DNA of 64,000 nucleotides from Corynespora cassiicola (Eukaryota > Ascomycota > Dothideomycetes > Pleosporales > Corynesporascaceae). Positions 24,031 to 34,328 of the stretch are shown piece by piece. The stretch covers positions 6,510,001 to 6,574,000 of the forward strand of contig JAEUWY010000005.1 in assembly GCA_022059125.1 (NCBI GenBank). The letters run 5' to 3'. Made by a program: the position numbers and the translations under genes. Numbering within the stretch: position 1 is the first letter of the stretch; each line of letters opens with the position of its first letter. A model generated the notes under the pieces. It had not been told where the DNA came from and ran no database searches. It saw only the letters and a list, made by a program, of their open reading frames with translations.

Positions 24031-26200
24031 CGCTACGGCGAGGGGGAGGCAGTCGGGCGTGCTAGATGCGCATTGGGGAGGCAAGACTCGGGGCGCTCGC
24101 AGCCTTGGGGGGGAGGGTGGGAGAGGCGGTGGTGAGGGAGGAGAGGAAGGGGGCCGGCTGGTGAGCGAGGCGGGCGGTTGGACGGGGGGGGAAGGAAAAG
24201 AATTATCGTGGTGGAAAACCCCCAGCGCGGTGTCGTGTTAGAAGACAAGACTGGGATCCCCGCTGGATGGACTTGGAGCAAAGGGTTGCGGCAGGAGCTA
24301 AGGCAGTCTGTGCTGAGCGCGAGGAAGAGCCAGGAGATTTGGGGCCCTAGCACGGGCGCCAGAAGCGAGTAGGAGCGGCGGCGGACGGCAGAAGGCTGTG
24401 CACTGGCAGCACGCTGAGTAACGGACAGAGGCCGGGCAACGACTGAGCAGAGACTGAGCAGACGGAGCAGAGGGAGCAGAGACTGAGCAGCGACGAGGAG
24501 CCACTAGGCTCGTGTTTCTCAGGCTGATCGGCGATAGCACAGAGGGCGATGGGCTGGAGAAGGAGAGCACAAAGGACGGCGCGGGCAGGGAAGGCCCCTC
24601 TGAGCATGTCAGAGCGCTAGCAGAGGAGTGCTTAGCGAGCCCTGGACCCCCATCTACAGTTTCCGCTGCACCGCTGCACCGCTGCACGCCTGCGTGTGGC
24701 TACGGGCGACGGGCGACGGGCGGTGGGTGACGGGCGGGCGAGTGATTGGGCTCTCGCACCCTCGCCACAGCGGAAGCCCGTCGGCCCTCGACGCGTGCGT
24801 GCGCCGTGCAGTGCCAGCCCAGCCCTCTTTGTCGCGCCCGCCAGCATCGTTCAGACCGCGCCCCGTACGGTGTGCTGGGTGCAAAGCCGCTGGCCGCTGG
24901 CTAGTCGGGCGTGGCCAGCGCGGGCCCGGAGCCCTATGACGTCGCCGCAGGGAAGCGCCGCCAGAGCCAGGCCGTGAGGCGGCCGTGGGCATGGGGGACG
25001 TGGGACGGGGCAGCATCGCCAGGCGGGCTGGCAAGGACTGGGTTGCCGCGGCCAGCAGCTCTCCAGCGCAGAGTCCCACGCACCGCTCTGCCTGCCAGCT
25101 CGGCCAGCGTTGCCAGCTCGGCCAGCGCTGCAGCCCTCGTTCCACCGTCCCCGTGTGACCCTTTTTAGCATCGTGTGTACCGGCGAATGGATGGCGTCCG
25201 CTGCCAACCTCGCCTCGGCAAGGCGTCGAGCCAGGCCTGCGAGCCACGACACGCAGGGGGCGAATTATAAACGGCCTGAGCCTGCCGCTACCGCCAGCCG
25301 GCCACGCGCAAGACTCAGGTTCTGCCGGATCGCTGCCCTCGAGCCCCTGAACCGCGGGCGCGACGGCGGCCATGGGTTCGGCGCGCGCTGCCCCAGCTAC
25401 ACCACCCCTCCTGGCCGTCCTGGCGGCCGAATTTCAGATGAGACCGCCCGCCGTCGCTGCGTGAGGTGCGTGGGTGCTTGGGTGCTTGGGTGCTGCCCCC
25501 CCCCAGCCGCGGCGATCCCAGTCGCATCCGGATGACAGCAGGGGCCGTGGCCATGGCCCTCCAGCGGTGCTCGCAGCTCGACATCTCCCCTCGCAGAGAA
25601 CAGCACGAAAAAAAAAAACACCTCACGTCGCCGTCCACAGCATCTAATTACCCGCACGTAGCAGCCCCTGTTTGATCGTCGCTCTCTCAAAGGGTCCCTC
25701 TGAGGCTTGTGTATTGTCTGCCTGTCCTTCTCCGCGTCCTCATTATCTACGCTGCAGCCTGCACTCCGCCGTCTCCCTATGGGGGGTGGGGCAGCTGCCG
25801 CCGCCCTCTCCCCTCTGCCTCTGGCTGGCTGCAACCGTCCAACCTATCCAGCGTCCCTCCAGGGCACCAAGCCAGCGGCGCCAGCCATTCCCTGGCAATC
25901 TCCACTTCCCAACGGCTCCGAGTACGCTGCGCTTGCTTCGTGCTGCGCTGCGCTGTGCAGCCCACCATGCCCAAACCTTGGAACAGCACCAGCCCACGTC
26001 ACGTGTGCCGCCGCTCACATGCCAGGGCTCCCGGATTGCTTTTTGTGAAAGAAAACCACTGACTGGAAACTTGCGTGCGCCTTGCCGCATGTGCCCCAAC
26101 ATGCTTCACGCCCTTTCCCCATGCGTCCTTGTCACCCCCGCAAGGTTTCGACCCGCCGGCCAAGGCGAGGCAGCGAAGAGGTACAAGCCAGCATGCTCCG
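24031..26200. other. GC-rich intergenic DNA with short tandem repeats
   Basis: This 2.2-kb gap upstream of NIK1 contains degenerate GACTGAGCAG repeats (about 24424-24500), a CCGCTGCA repeat (about 24663-24690), GGGCGAC repeats (about 24705-24742) and an 18-bp unit duplicated exactly but for one base (25093-25110 and 25111-25128). I see no gene. Part is presumably the NIK1 promoter and leader. Confidence 0.5.
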
Positions 26201-27888
26201 TTACCTCAGCTTTTTAGCGTGTGCTACCAGGCTCTCAATCACTTGCTCGAACGCGTCCTTGTCGCCTAGTGCGCTCTCCAGACGCTTCTGCCAGTAGTCA
26301 AACACCTCGTTCGCCCGCTCTTTGAGCTCCTCGAGGCGCTTCACGTGCCCGCGCAGCTCCTCATCGGTGAAGTTGGATAGGGCCGCCTCCGTGGTCGAGC
26401 ACAGCATCGTCGTCGAGCTAATGTCCAGCTGAGGCGGGGGCGGGGGTCCTTTGCGTTTCCTCTCGTTCTTGGACGTCGACGAGTCGACCGACGTAGTCGA
26501 TGCATTGTTCTTGACGCGTCCCAGCGCTCCGTTGCGGCCGTCGGCAGAGGGCCTCGGCGACTTTTCGCCCGGGATATGGATCGAGGGCAAGATCAGTTTC
26601 TTCTGCTTGGATGCTGGCAGGATTTCGTCGAGATCGACCGGCACGCCGAGGGATACCAAGAACAGCCGCCGTATCCGGGACCGCACCCAATCCGGCGGCT
26701 GGAGGGGTGGTGGGGCTACGAGCTGAGACCACAGCGACAGACTACGCTCCGACAGGAAGATGCTGCGCGCACTCTCCTGGTGGCCCGTCGATATGCTCGG
26801 GACGTCTTTCATGGATGGGTAGATTTCATCAATGTACGGCTGCGCTGCACGTGCAACGTCTTCCGCCGACGTGAGCTCCTCAAAGTCCAGGACCGGCTGC
26901 GCAAGTCCCCGTCAGTCTACACGTCTCACTGCAGGCGGGCATGCTTGAAGCAATAATCGATCTGGGATTGAATCATATCGACTTACAGGTCCCTGAGGAG
27001 GGGCGGGTATAGAAGCTTGATCGGGGGGTTTGTCAAATGTAGTCTCTGCTTGTTCCTCGCCCTGTTGAAACCCATCATCGAAATCCCCAAAATCATCTCC
27101 CTCTCCGCCCTCTTCGAAATCGTCAAAATCATCGCCGAATTCGCCGTCATCCTCCGCTGTACCGTCTTCGTTGTCCTGGACCTTGTCTTGGAGGTCTTGC
27201 GACTCAGCGGTAGAGATGTCCGACTCGTCGGCGTCGTCTTCGTGCTCGGATTTCACGGGAGATCTGTTTATCGAGGCAGTTGGCGACCCTTCTTCCGTCA
27301 ATGGTACGCAGGGAAAGCACCAAAGAGAAATCCGTCTCACGTACCTTGGCTCTTGCGCTCCGGTGGCTCTGGGACCTTGAGGACAACATCGGGCTCAGCG
27401 TCCGCGGCGCGGATCTGGTGGGCATGGGTGCCAGGGACTTCGCCGTAAGCGGGCTTATCGTCTACCTTTTCGACTACAGTCTTGGGGATAGGTGTGCCTC
27501 CGGGTGTAAGCGGTCGGTCGCTGACGCTCACCCTCGATGTGCTCCTGCTGCGGGTGCCGTCTGGGACTATTTCTACTTCGTCTGGGACAGCGTCCTGTGT
27601 GCGCTTCTCATAAGCGTCAGTGCCAGGAACCTCGCCATAGCTCGGTTCGTCGTCCACTCGCTCCACTCTGGTCACAGGAATGGGTGAGGTGACATTGGAC
27701 CTGGCGGCTTGTCCGGCAGCCGCAATGCGGCCTTCGGTAGCATCGGAGAAGTGCTCATCACTCGAGGAATCTGAGTCGGCATGGTTAGACGAGGCTCACT
27801 GATCGAGGGTCGTCGACGCACCTAGCTCATGCGCACCGGGGTCCTGCAGCTCGACGCTCTTGCGTGGGGGGGACAGTTCATCCGCCAT
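26201..27888 (-). CDS. DUF5102 / Laa2-like AP-1 accessory protein
   Basis: This is a predicted 497-residue clathrin/AP-1 accessory protein. Exons are 27888-27822, 27770-27345, 27291-26987 and 26896-26201. The third exon's acceptor could also lie 3 nt further on, dropping one Glu. The conserved C-terminal domain has DFEELTSAEDVARAAQPYID, then SLWSQLV and RSRIRRLFLVSLGVPVDLDE, as in the fungal family that includes yeast YBL010C/Laa2. It ends in a coiled coil (KRLEELKERANEVFDYWQ). Upstream is a very acidic segment with repeated phenylalanine motifs (GDDFDDFEEG, GDDFGDFDDGF) of the kind that bind gamma-ear domains of AP-1 and GGA. The N-terminal part holds two related copies of about 60 residues (VDDEPSYGEVPGTDA and VDDKPAYGEVPGTHA). 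It is divergent from NSP1. The family assignment is from memory of motifs. Confidence 0.75.
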
Positions 27889-28433
27889 GCTGGGCGCGGT
27901 TTAGGGGGAGCTGAGCGGTATGGATGCAAGCGATGTCTAGCTCCAAGTGCTCACGAGATGTGCAAAGTGATGTAGTGTAAGGTAGTGAGCAATGGATAGA
28001 TGGGCTCAGCGCAATCAGAGGGATTTCAGAGGCGCCGTGGAGGAGGTAGCAAACTCCGCACAAGCTGCTGTTGTTGGTTTCACGCACAAGACGCCAGCGG
28101 CGGGGATCGAAGGTCTGGAATCTGGAAGGAACCACGGCTGAGCTGGGGCCGGCAGAACTATTCGCCGTAGCGCCGCCTAGGCAGCCTAAGATTTGGGAAC
28201 AGCAACAACGCGCGCCCGTAGCAGACGCTGCAAGCTGCCGCCGCGTCCATTGACTTTCACCACCAACATTGCGCCCACAGAGCCTGTGACTCCTACCCCT
28301 GTTCGCGCGCAGCGAGATCGGCCTTGACAACCCGTTGACTGCTCCGCCCCTCGACCGCCGCTTCACCCTCGCCCTTCTTCCGGCGCAAAGCAAACCCGCC
28401 GTACAAACACAAACCCCTCGATACACAGCAATC
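27889..28433. promoter_or_regulatory. Divergent promoter region, Laa2-like gene / NSP1
   Basis: This 545-bp region lies between two divergent start codons and must hold both promoters and leaders. No clear TATA box was found. Confidence 0.5.
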
Positions 28434-30680
28434 ATGTCTGGCGGATTCAGCTTTGGCGGCGCCAGCGGGGCCACTCCGAACAAGTCGCCGTTCAGTTCCA
28501 CTACCCCAGTAACTGGCGCTCCATCTCTCTTTGGCGGAGCGAACAACACCAACGCAACATCCGGTTCAAAGCCCAGTCTCTTCGGTAGCGGCGGCGGAAG
28601 CACTGGCTCTAGCAATTTGTTTGGAGGAGGTGCTTCGAGCACGCCGGCGGCCAGCAAGCCCAGTCTCTTCGGAAACACTCCCAGCACATCTGCGCCTTCA
28701 CAGGGAGGATCTGGTGGTGCGTTCTCGTTCGGGAATCCAGCAGCGGGAGGAGGCAACAATGCTGCGAAGCCTTCACTGTTTGGAGGAGCTGGTGCAACGG
28801 GTGGCAGCGGTGCTGCTCCCGCGGGCTCATCTTCGGGATTTTCATTCGCTGGGACCGCGGGTTCGGGTGCGTACACGCTCAAAACTTATCGAGCAATACC
28901 AGAATGTTGTTGGAACGTAAACTAACATGTCAATATAGGCTCTACACCAGCTGCAACCCCCGCGCAGAACAAGACCTTTGCGCTCCCTTCCACAACTCCT
29001 GCTGGTCCCCCACCTGGTACCAGTTTGTTCGGGGCCCAGTCCGGCGCAACTCCACAAACCTCAAATCTATTTGGCTCAAAACCCGCAACGACCTCATCTT
29101 CAGCGCCTAGCTTGTTTGGAGCGACTGGCGCCGGAGCCACATCTGGAGCGCCGAGCACCACGCCCGGCAAACCGCTTGGAAGCACTGCGGGCGGCGGTGG
29201 TCTTTTCAACCTTGGGAACAAAGACGCGTCATCAGACGCAAACAAGCAGGCTTCGCAGACTCCTGGTCTCTTTGGAACCGGTCAGAGCAAGCCTGCTGGC
29301 ACGCCAGATCCGCAAGCGACGCCGAAGCCTTCTTTGTTTGGTGGAGTTGGTAGCACAACCCCAGCGACAACCCCAGCGACCAAGCCCGGTTTTGGTTTCG
29401 GCACGCCAGCGACCACTCAGCCTGCCACATCTGCTACACCTGCTGCCGATAAACCAGCTACTACTGCGCCTAGCACTTCTCTGTTTCCTGGCGCTGGTTC
29501 GAGTACTCCTGCTACTGGAGCCTCCACTGGCGGCGGATTTGGTTTCTTGAACAAGGGCAACGCTTCCACGCCGACCTCAACTGCTGCGAGCACGGGAGCT
29601 GCAACTTCGACCAGCACAGCGACGACCACGGCCACATCAGCTACCGCTGGCACATCTCCATTCCCCAGTCTCGGTGGTCTCGGTGGCCTTGGGGGTAGCA
29701 AGCCCACTACTACGGCCTCTAGCTCTGGCGCTGCGACAACGAGCACTACAGCTCCTTCGCTTTTCCCTGGCCTTGGTGGCAGCAAGCCTTCCACAGGAGC
29801 CGAGGCCGCTACGCCTGCATCTACCACGGCGCCTGCTGGCACCACAGGAGCTACTGCTGGAGCCTCGGGGGCTACAGGTGCTGGTACAGACGCAGCCAAG
29901 GGTCCACTTGCAAACTCGACTCTTGGACCCATGCCTTCAGCCCAGTCCCGCCTCAAGAACAAGTCCATGGATGAGATCATCACGCGCTGGGCATCAGACC
30001 TGGCAAAATACCAAAAAGAATTCCAATCGCAGGCTAACGCGGTGGCAGAATGGGACAGGTCCTTGGTCGAGAACTCGGACAAGGTCAAGCAGTTGTATGC
30101 AAAGACTTTCCAGGCTGAGCGCGACGCATCGGAAGTTGAGCGACAGTTGACCATGATGGAGGAGAACCAACAAGAACTCGACAACTATCTAGACCGTTAT
30201 GAGAAGGAGATTGAGAATATGATGCGGTCGCATGGCGTAGGAGGCAGGTCCGACGGCCTCCGCGGCCCCGACCAGGAGCGTGAGAGGACGTACAAGCTCG
30301 CCGAGAAGCTCCAGGACCGCCTGAACGAGCTCAACAAGGACCTCACCGAGATGATCGAGGAAATTAACTCGACGTCGCAGACGCTCAGCAAGACGGGCAA
30401 GGCCGATGATCCTGTAAGTTCTTCTCCACCCGACACGCAATGTTCCCAGTCTTACGATTCCCAGTTGACCAAGGTGGTCCGCGTCCTCAACTCACAGTTG
30501 GCCCAGCTCCAGCTCATCGACTCGGGGGCCATGCAGCTGCAGGACAAGATCTCACAGGCGCAAAAGGAGAGCCAGCGCGTTGCTTCCAATGGCTGGTCCG
30601 GCCTCGGCACAGATCCCACCCAGGACTTTTACCGCAGCTTCCGCGGCGGCAGGACTGATCGGTTTGGCGGGGTCTCGTAA
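28434..30680 (+). CDS. NSP1: Nucleoporin NSP1 (Nup62 family)
   Basis: This is a central-channel FG nucleoporin of 707 residues. Exons are 28434-28866, 28939-30413 and 30465-30680. The start ATG gives MSGGFSFGGASG. Residues 1 to about 430 are low-complexity Ser/Thr/Ala/Gly with FSFG, SLFG and GFGFG repeats that form the permeability barrier. The Nsp1 C-terminal coiled-coil domain begins near KNKSMDEIITRWASDLAKYQ and runs to the end; it would bind the Nup57/Nup49 and Nup82 partners. The second intron (30414-30464, GTAAGT...CCCAG) is 51 nt with no stop. If retained it would insert 17 residues into the coiled coil; the spliced join KADDPLTKVVRVLNSQLAQL fits the family better. The protein is convergent with INH1. 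Confidence 0.95.
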
Positions 30681-31200
30681 AAGACAGTCCATTCACCTGC
30701 CCCGTTTGAGGAGGTGCTTAGAGGAGGATAGAATAGGACAGGATAGGATAAGCCTAGGATTGGACGGCTTGGCCAGTGATTTTGTTTCATGGGTATGGGA
30801 GTTGAGAATTGATTGTTTTCCTTCTTGGCTGTGATGGCCTTCTGCTCTGAAGATGGAATGGCCACGCCGCTGCATGAGATGAAAAGAGATTTTTGCATGC
30901 AAGCATGGGATGTGTAAGATACGATCCGAATTATAATGGAATGCATGCACTGTTCTACATCCTTGAGAATTGCTTTTCATGGCTGCTCAAAAAACGTGTG
31001 TGAACATTCAAGTTTGTTTGATTGCTATTTGGAGATTTCGGGCGTAGTATGGCTACGAGGATGATGACGTTTGTTGGTGGTTGTTGGTACAAAAGCTCAA
31101 TTGACGACAAAGAATCGGGTCGCGCACCCGTTGAATGCCAATCTGATACATTGCCTCTCTTCCCTCAACTATCAGCTACATGTCGGTATTGGTGAAGCGC
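30681..31200. other. Convergent 3' region NSP1 / INH1
   Basis: A 520-bp gap holding the two 3' UTRs. I see no other feature. Confidence 0.5.
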
Positions 31201-31845
31201 TTATGGCTGCTGCTCGCCCTGGCCGCCCTCCTCCTTGGTGACCTCGTCGCTATGGCAGATGTCAGCAAGCTAATATACGAATTCGCGATAGAGTGTCCTA
31301 TCGATAACATCCGAGAGCTGGTCGAGCAGTGTCAGGACAGTGCCATGCCATTCGGCCGAATGGTTCTGTTCCAACTACACAGGCCCGACCAGCTCTAGAA
31401 GGCCATCGAACTGGGAAGCTCGCGGTTGGGAGTGGGGCTACGAACATGTGCTTGGTGAGCTCCTCGATGTGAGCCTGCTGCTGCTTCAGCTTCTCGCGGA
31501 TGGCAAGGAGCCTGGATATCGTGTCAGCCGTTGAACAAGACCCCAATTCGGGCTTCCGGCGACTTACTTGGCCTTCTCCTCTTGCCTGATGTAGAGCTCC
31601 TCGGCGGCGGCCTCGCGCTTGGTGAAGGCATCGCTGGAGAGTATGACGTCAGCTTCTGTGATTCCTGGAGATGAACCAATTGGTCCGCAGGCAACATGAA
31701 AAATGAAAACTCACCCTCCGCGAGAGCCTCCGGGCCTGGAGGCACCAGAGCCGACGTCGCCAGCAGACATGAGACGAGCCGAGGTGGAGAGCATGCGGCG
31801 CGAAGCCATGGGGCGGGCGCTCTTGATGATTGCGGACCTGAACAT
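31201..31845 (-). CDS. INH1: Mitochondrial F1-ATPase inhibitor IF1/INH1
   Basis: This encodes a 103-residue precursor of the matrix protein that blocks ATP hydrolysis by F1-ATPase when the membrane potential collapses. Four small exons were assembled: 31845-31715, 31633-31568, 31511-31446 and 31249-31201. Introns are 81, 56 and 196 bp, and all have GT-AG ends. The N-terminus (MFRSAIIKSARPMASRRMLS) is a basic amphipathic mitochondrial presequence. The inhibitory core is DAFTKREAAAEELYIRQEEK, followed by the coiled coil LLAIREKLKQQQAHIEELTK and the tail DEVTKEEGGQGEQQP. The last intron uses GTTCGT as donor, a weak site; without it the frame runs into unrelated sequence, and the join KHIDEVTKEE is smooth. 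A TATATA lies 52 bp upstream of the start. Confidence 0.9.
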
Positions 31846-31896
31846 GGTGAAATGCGTGTGTGGCGGGGTTGCAATGGGTCTGGGATTGGGGAAACG

Positions 31897-31902
31897 TATA
31901 TA
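31897..31902 (-). promoter_or_regulatory. TATA box of INH1
   Basis: TATATA lies 52 bp upstream of the INH1 start codon on the minus strand. The assignment is by motif and distance. Confidence 0.45.
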
Positions 31903-32772
31903 CGAGTGATGGGATGGGGTGATGTTGGCCAGGCACCTGGAGGTAGGTAGCTTGGGTGGGACCGTGCGTCATCCGATGACTGCATTCACGTGACTCGGGA
32001 CGGGTGTATGCCCGGGTGGAGATCGCACCATGGATCACCCGGCGACGATGGAAATCACGAAATCGAATGATGAGTAGACTCGGTCCAGCGCCTAGGCGGG
32101 AGCCCGCTCGTACTGCGGGACACGTGCTTTGCGGGCAGCCCACCTGCACCCGGGTGGGCAGCACCTGGGGAGCAGCAGGCAGAAGACACCAAGGCGTCGT
32201 GATGATGAACTGCAGTTCACGCATGGAGGCATCAGGCGAAACGGCACGAGATGGGCGCCGGTTTCAGTCACACGCCCTCGCCGCTCCCGCACAGCAAGTC
32301 GCAGTCACAGCAGGGCGTGAGTCGCGGGGCTCGTGAGTCAGCGGAGCAGAGGGTGGTAGGCCAGTGGCTGCCATCCACTGTGCATCGCGGGTCGGCGAAT
32401 TGTTGGGCGTGGGAGGGAGCAGGGAGGGCTGGCTGTACGGGCTTGACGTGCGCACGTCAATTGTCGCTCCAGGCCGGCCGGCGGTGCAGCCCTTTGGCGG
32501 AGCAGCAGGCGACGGGGGCGCCCAGGCGGCGCAGATTCGCAGATTTGCAGGCGGTGCGAGTGAATGGATGGCGCTGAGGCGGTAGGCTTGATCATCAACC
32601 GAGAAGGCTTGGCAGCTGCTCTCAAGTTCCTCGACCTCCCCACCTGTGCACATACATCTATCAAACACCTCAAAGCCAGAGACACCAACTCAGCTTCTTG
32701 CCCGCCCTCGACTACCGCAACACCTCGCTCAGTCCAGCTACTCCCACATTCTCTCCCCCAAACCGCTCTCTC

Positions 32773-33287
32773 GTAAGTCTACGCCCTTTCCTTCGTCATT
32801 CCCCCCTTCCCCCCCCCCTCTCGACGCCCGCGGATCGGGCTGCAATTTGCTCCCGCCATCCCCCCTCCCCGCGAGCCCCCAGCCTGCGAGTCCATCACGA
32901 CGCGGCGGCCATCGAGCAAGACGGGCCCGCTCGAAACTGCCTCGCCCAGCGCCCTCTTGCTCCACGCCGCCGGTCCTGCCTGGACGTCTCAGGTTGGGTC
33001 CCTGCAAGCCGCCCCTTCTGCGCATTCGTCGCCCCAGCTTGCGGATCCACTGCCTGCGCCGGCAGACGATAAAGACACGCCCGCCGCCCACTGCCAGCCC
33101 TCCCATTGAAAGCGCACCACTTCGTTTTCCCTCGCAGACCCGCTCTTTCCTGCAAAACCGCACAACACCGCACGCTGCGGGTCTAGAACGCACCCAACAA
33201 ACACAGCCGCCCTCCTGTCTCTCACCTCCTTCACCACCACCCCGCGCGCGCCCTTCCACCGTCCCCTGCTAACCCTGCGACAACCAG
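32773..33287 (+). other. Probable 5' UTR intron of the 14-3-3 gene
   Basis: A consensus donor GTAAGT at 32773 pairs with acceptor CCAG at 33284-33287, only 14 nt before the 14-3-3 ATG. A perfect CTAAC branch site (33269-33273) sits 14 nt upstream of the acceptor. The enclosed 515 bp is C-rich and carries no supported coding frame. The remaining DNA up to INH1 (31846-32772) presumably holds both divergent promoters. Confidence 0.6.
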
Positions 33288-33301
33288 ATCTTCATATCAC
33301 A

Positions 33302-34328
33302 ATGGGTCACGAGGATTCCGTCTACCTGGCCAAGCTGGCCGAGCAGGCCGAGCGCTATGAGGGTGAGTTTGCCTCTGTGACTCCATCGCGCCACGGCGCC
33401 TGCTGACAGCTGCGTGCAGAGATGGTCGAGAACATGAAGGCCGTCGCCTCAGCAGACGTTGAGCTTTCTGTCGAGGAGCGCAATCTCCTGTCCGTCGCGT
33501 ACAAGAACGTCATCGGTGCCCGCCGTGCCTCGTGGAGGATCGTCACATCCATTGAGCAGAAGGAGGAGTCCAAGGGCAACGAGACCCAGGTCACTCTGAT
33601 CAAGGAGTACCGCCAAAAGATCGAAGCCGAGCTCGCCAAGATCTGCGAAGACATCCTGGAGTGCCTGGACGGCCACCTGATCCCCTCCGCTGAGAGCGGC
33701 GAGTCGAAGGTCTTCTACCACAAGATGTGAGTCTTCAGCGCGTGTTCCGCAAAGGTGGAGACCCGAAGCTAATGCGCGCATTACAGGAAGGGTGACTACC
33801 ACCGCTACTTGGCCGAGTTCGCCATTGGCGACAAGCGCAAGACCTCCGCCGACAAGTCGCTCGAGGCCTACAAGGCTGCCACCGACGTTGCCACCACCAG
33901 CTTGGCTCCCACGCACCCCATCCGCCTTGGTCTCGCTCTTAACTTCTCCGTCTTCTACTACGAGATCTTGAACTCCCCCGACCAGGCCTGCCAGTTGGCT
34001 AAGCAGGCTTTCGACGACGCTATTGCTGGTAAGTTGTACATGCGCAGAAACCAGGAAAACATGAGCTAACGCCAGTTGCAGAGTTGGATACCCTGTCGGA
34101 GGAGAGCTACAAGGACTCTACCCTCATCATGCAGCTCCTCCGGGACAACCTTGTAAGTCGATCCAGCCATGACGGTGCAGAATCCGCCATGCTAACATAT
34201 CTCAGACCCTCTGGACGTCCTCCGAGGCCGAGCCCTCCGCGGATGCGTCCGCCACTGAGGCCACATCCGACGCCCCCAAGGAGTCCGCTGAGGCCCCTGC
34301 CGCCACCACTGAGGAGGCAAAGGCTTAG
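33302..34328 (+). CDS. 14-3-3 protein
   Basis: This is a 267-residue phosphoserine/threonine-binding adaptor of the cytosol and nucleus, acting as a dimer. Exons are 33302-33362, 33420-33726, 33787-34028, 34082-34152 and 34206-34328, separated by four introns of 53-60 bp. Both family signatures are present: [20 protein letters not shown] (about residues 42-61) and [20 protein letters not shown] near residue 220-240. The start [19 protein letters not shown] is the usual N-terminus. The C-terminal tail is Ala/Glu/Ser-rich (ATTEEAKA) and disordered, as expected. The GC-rich, preferred-codon exons suggest high expression. Confidence 0.97.

Noticed and set aside
27878..28882. A 334-codon minus-strand frame opposite the NSP1 start
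   Set aside because: Its Pro/Ala/Leu-rich translation is the complement of FG-repeat codons, and the NSP1 model is clear.
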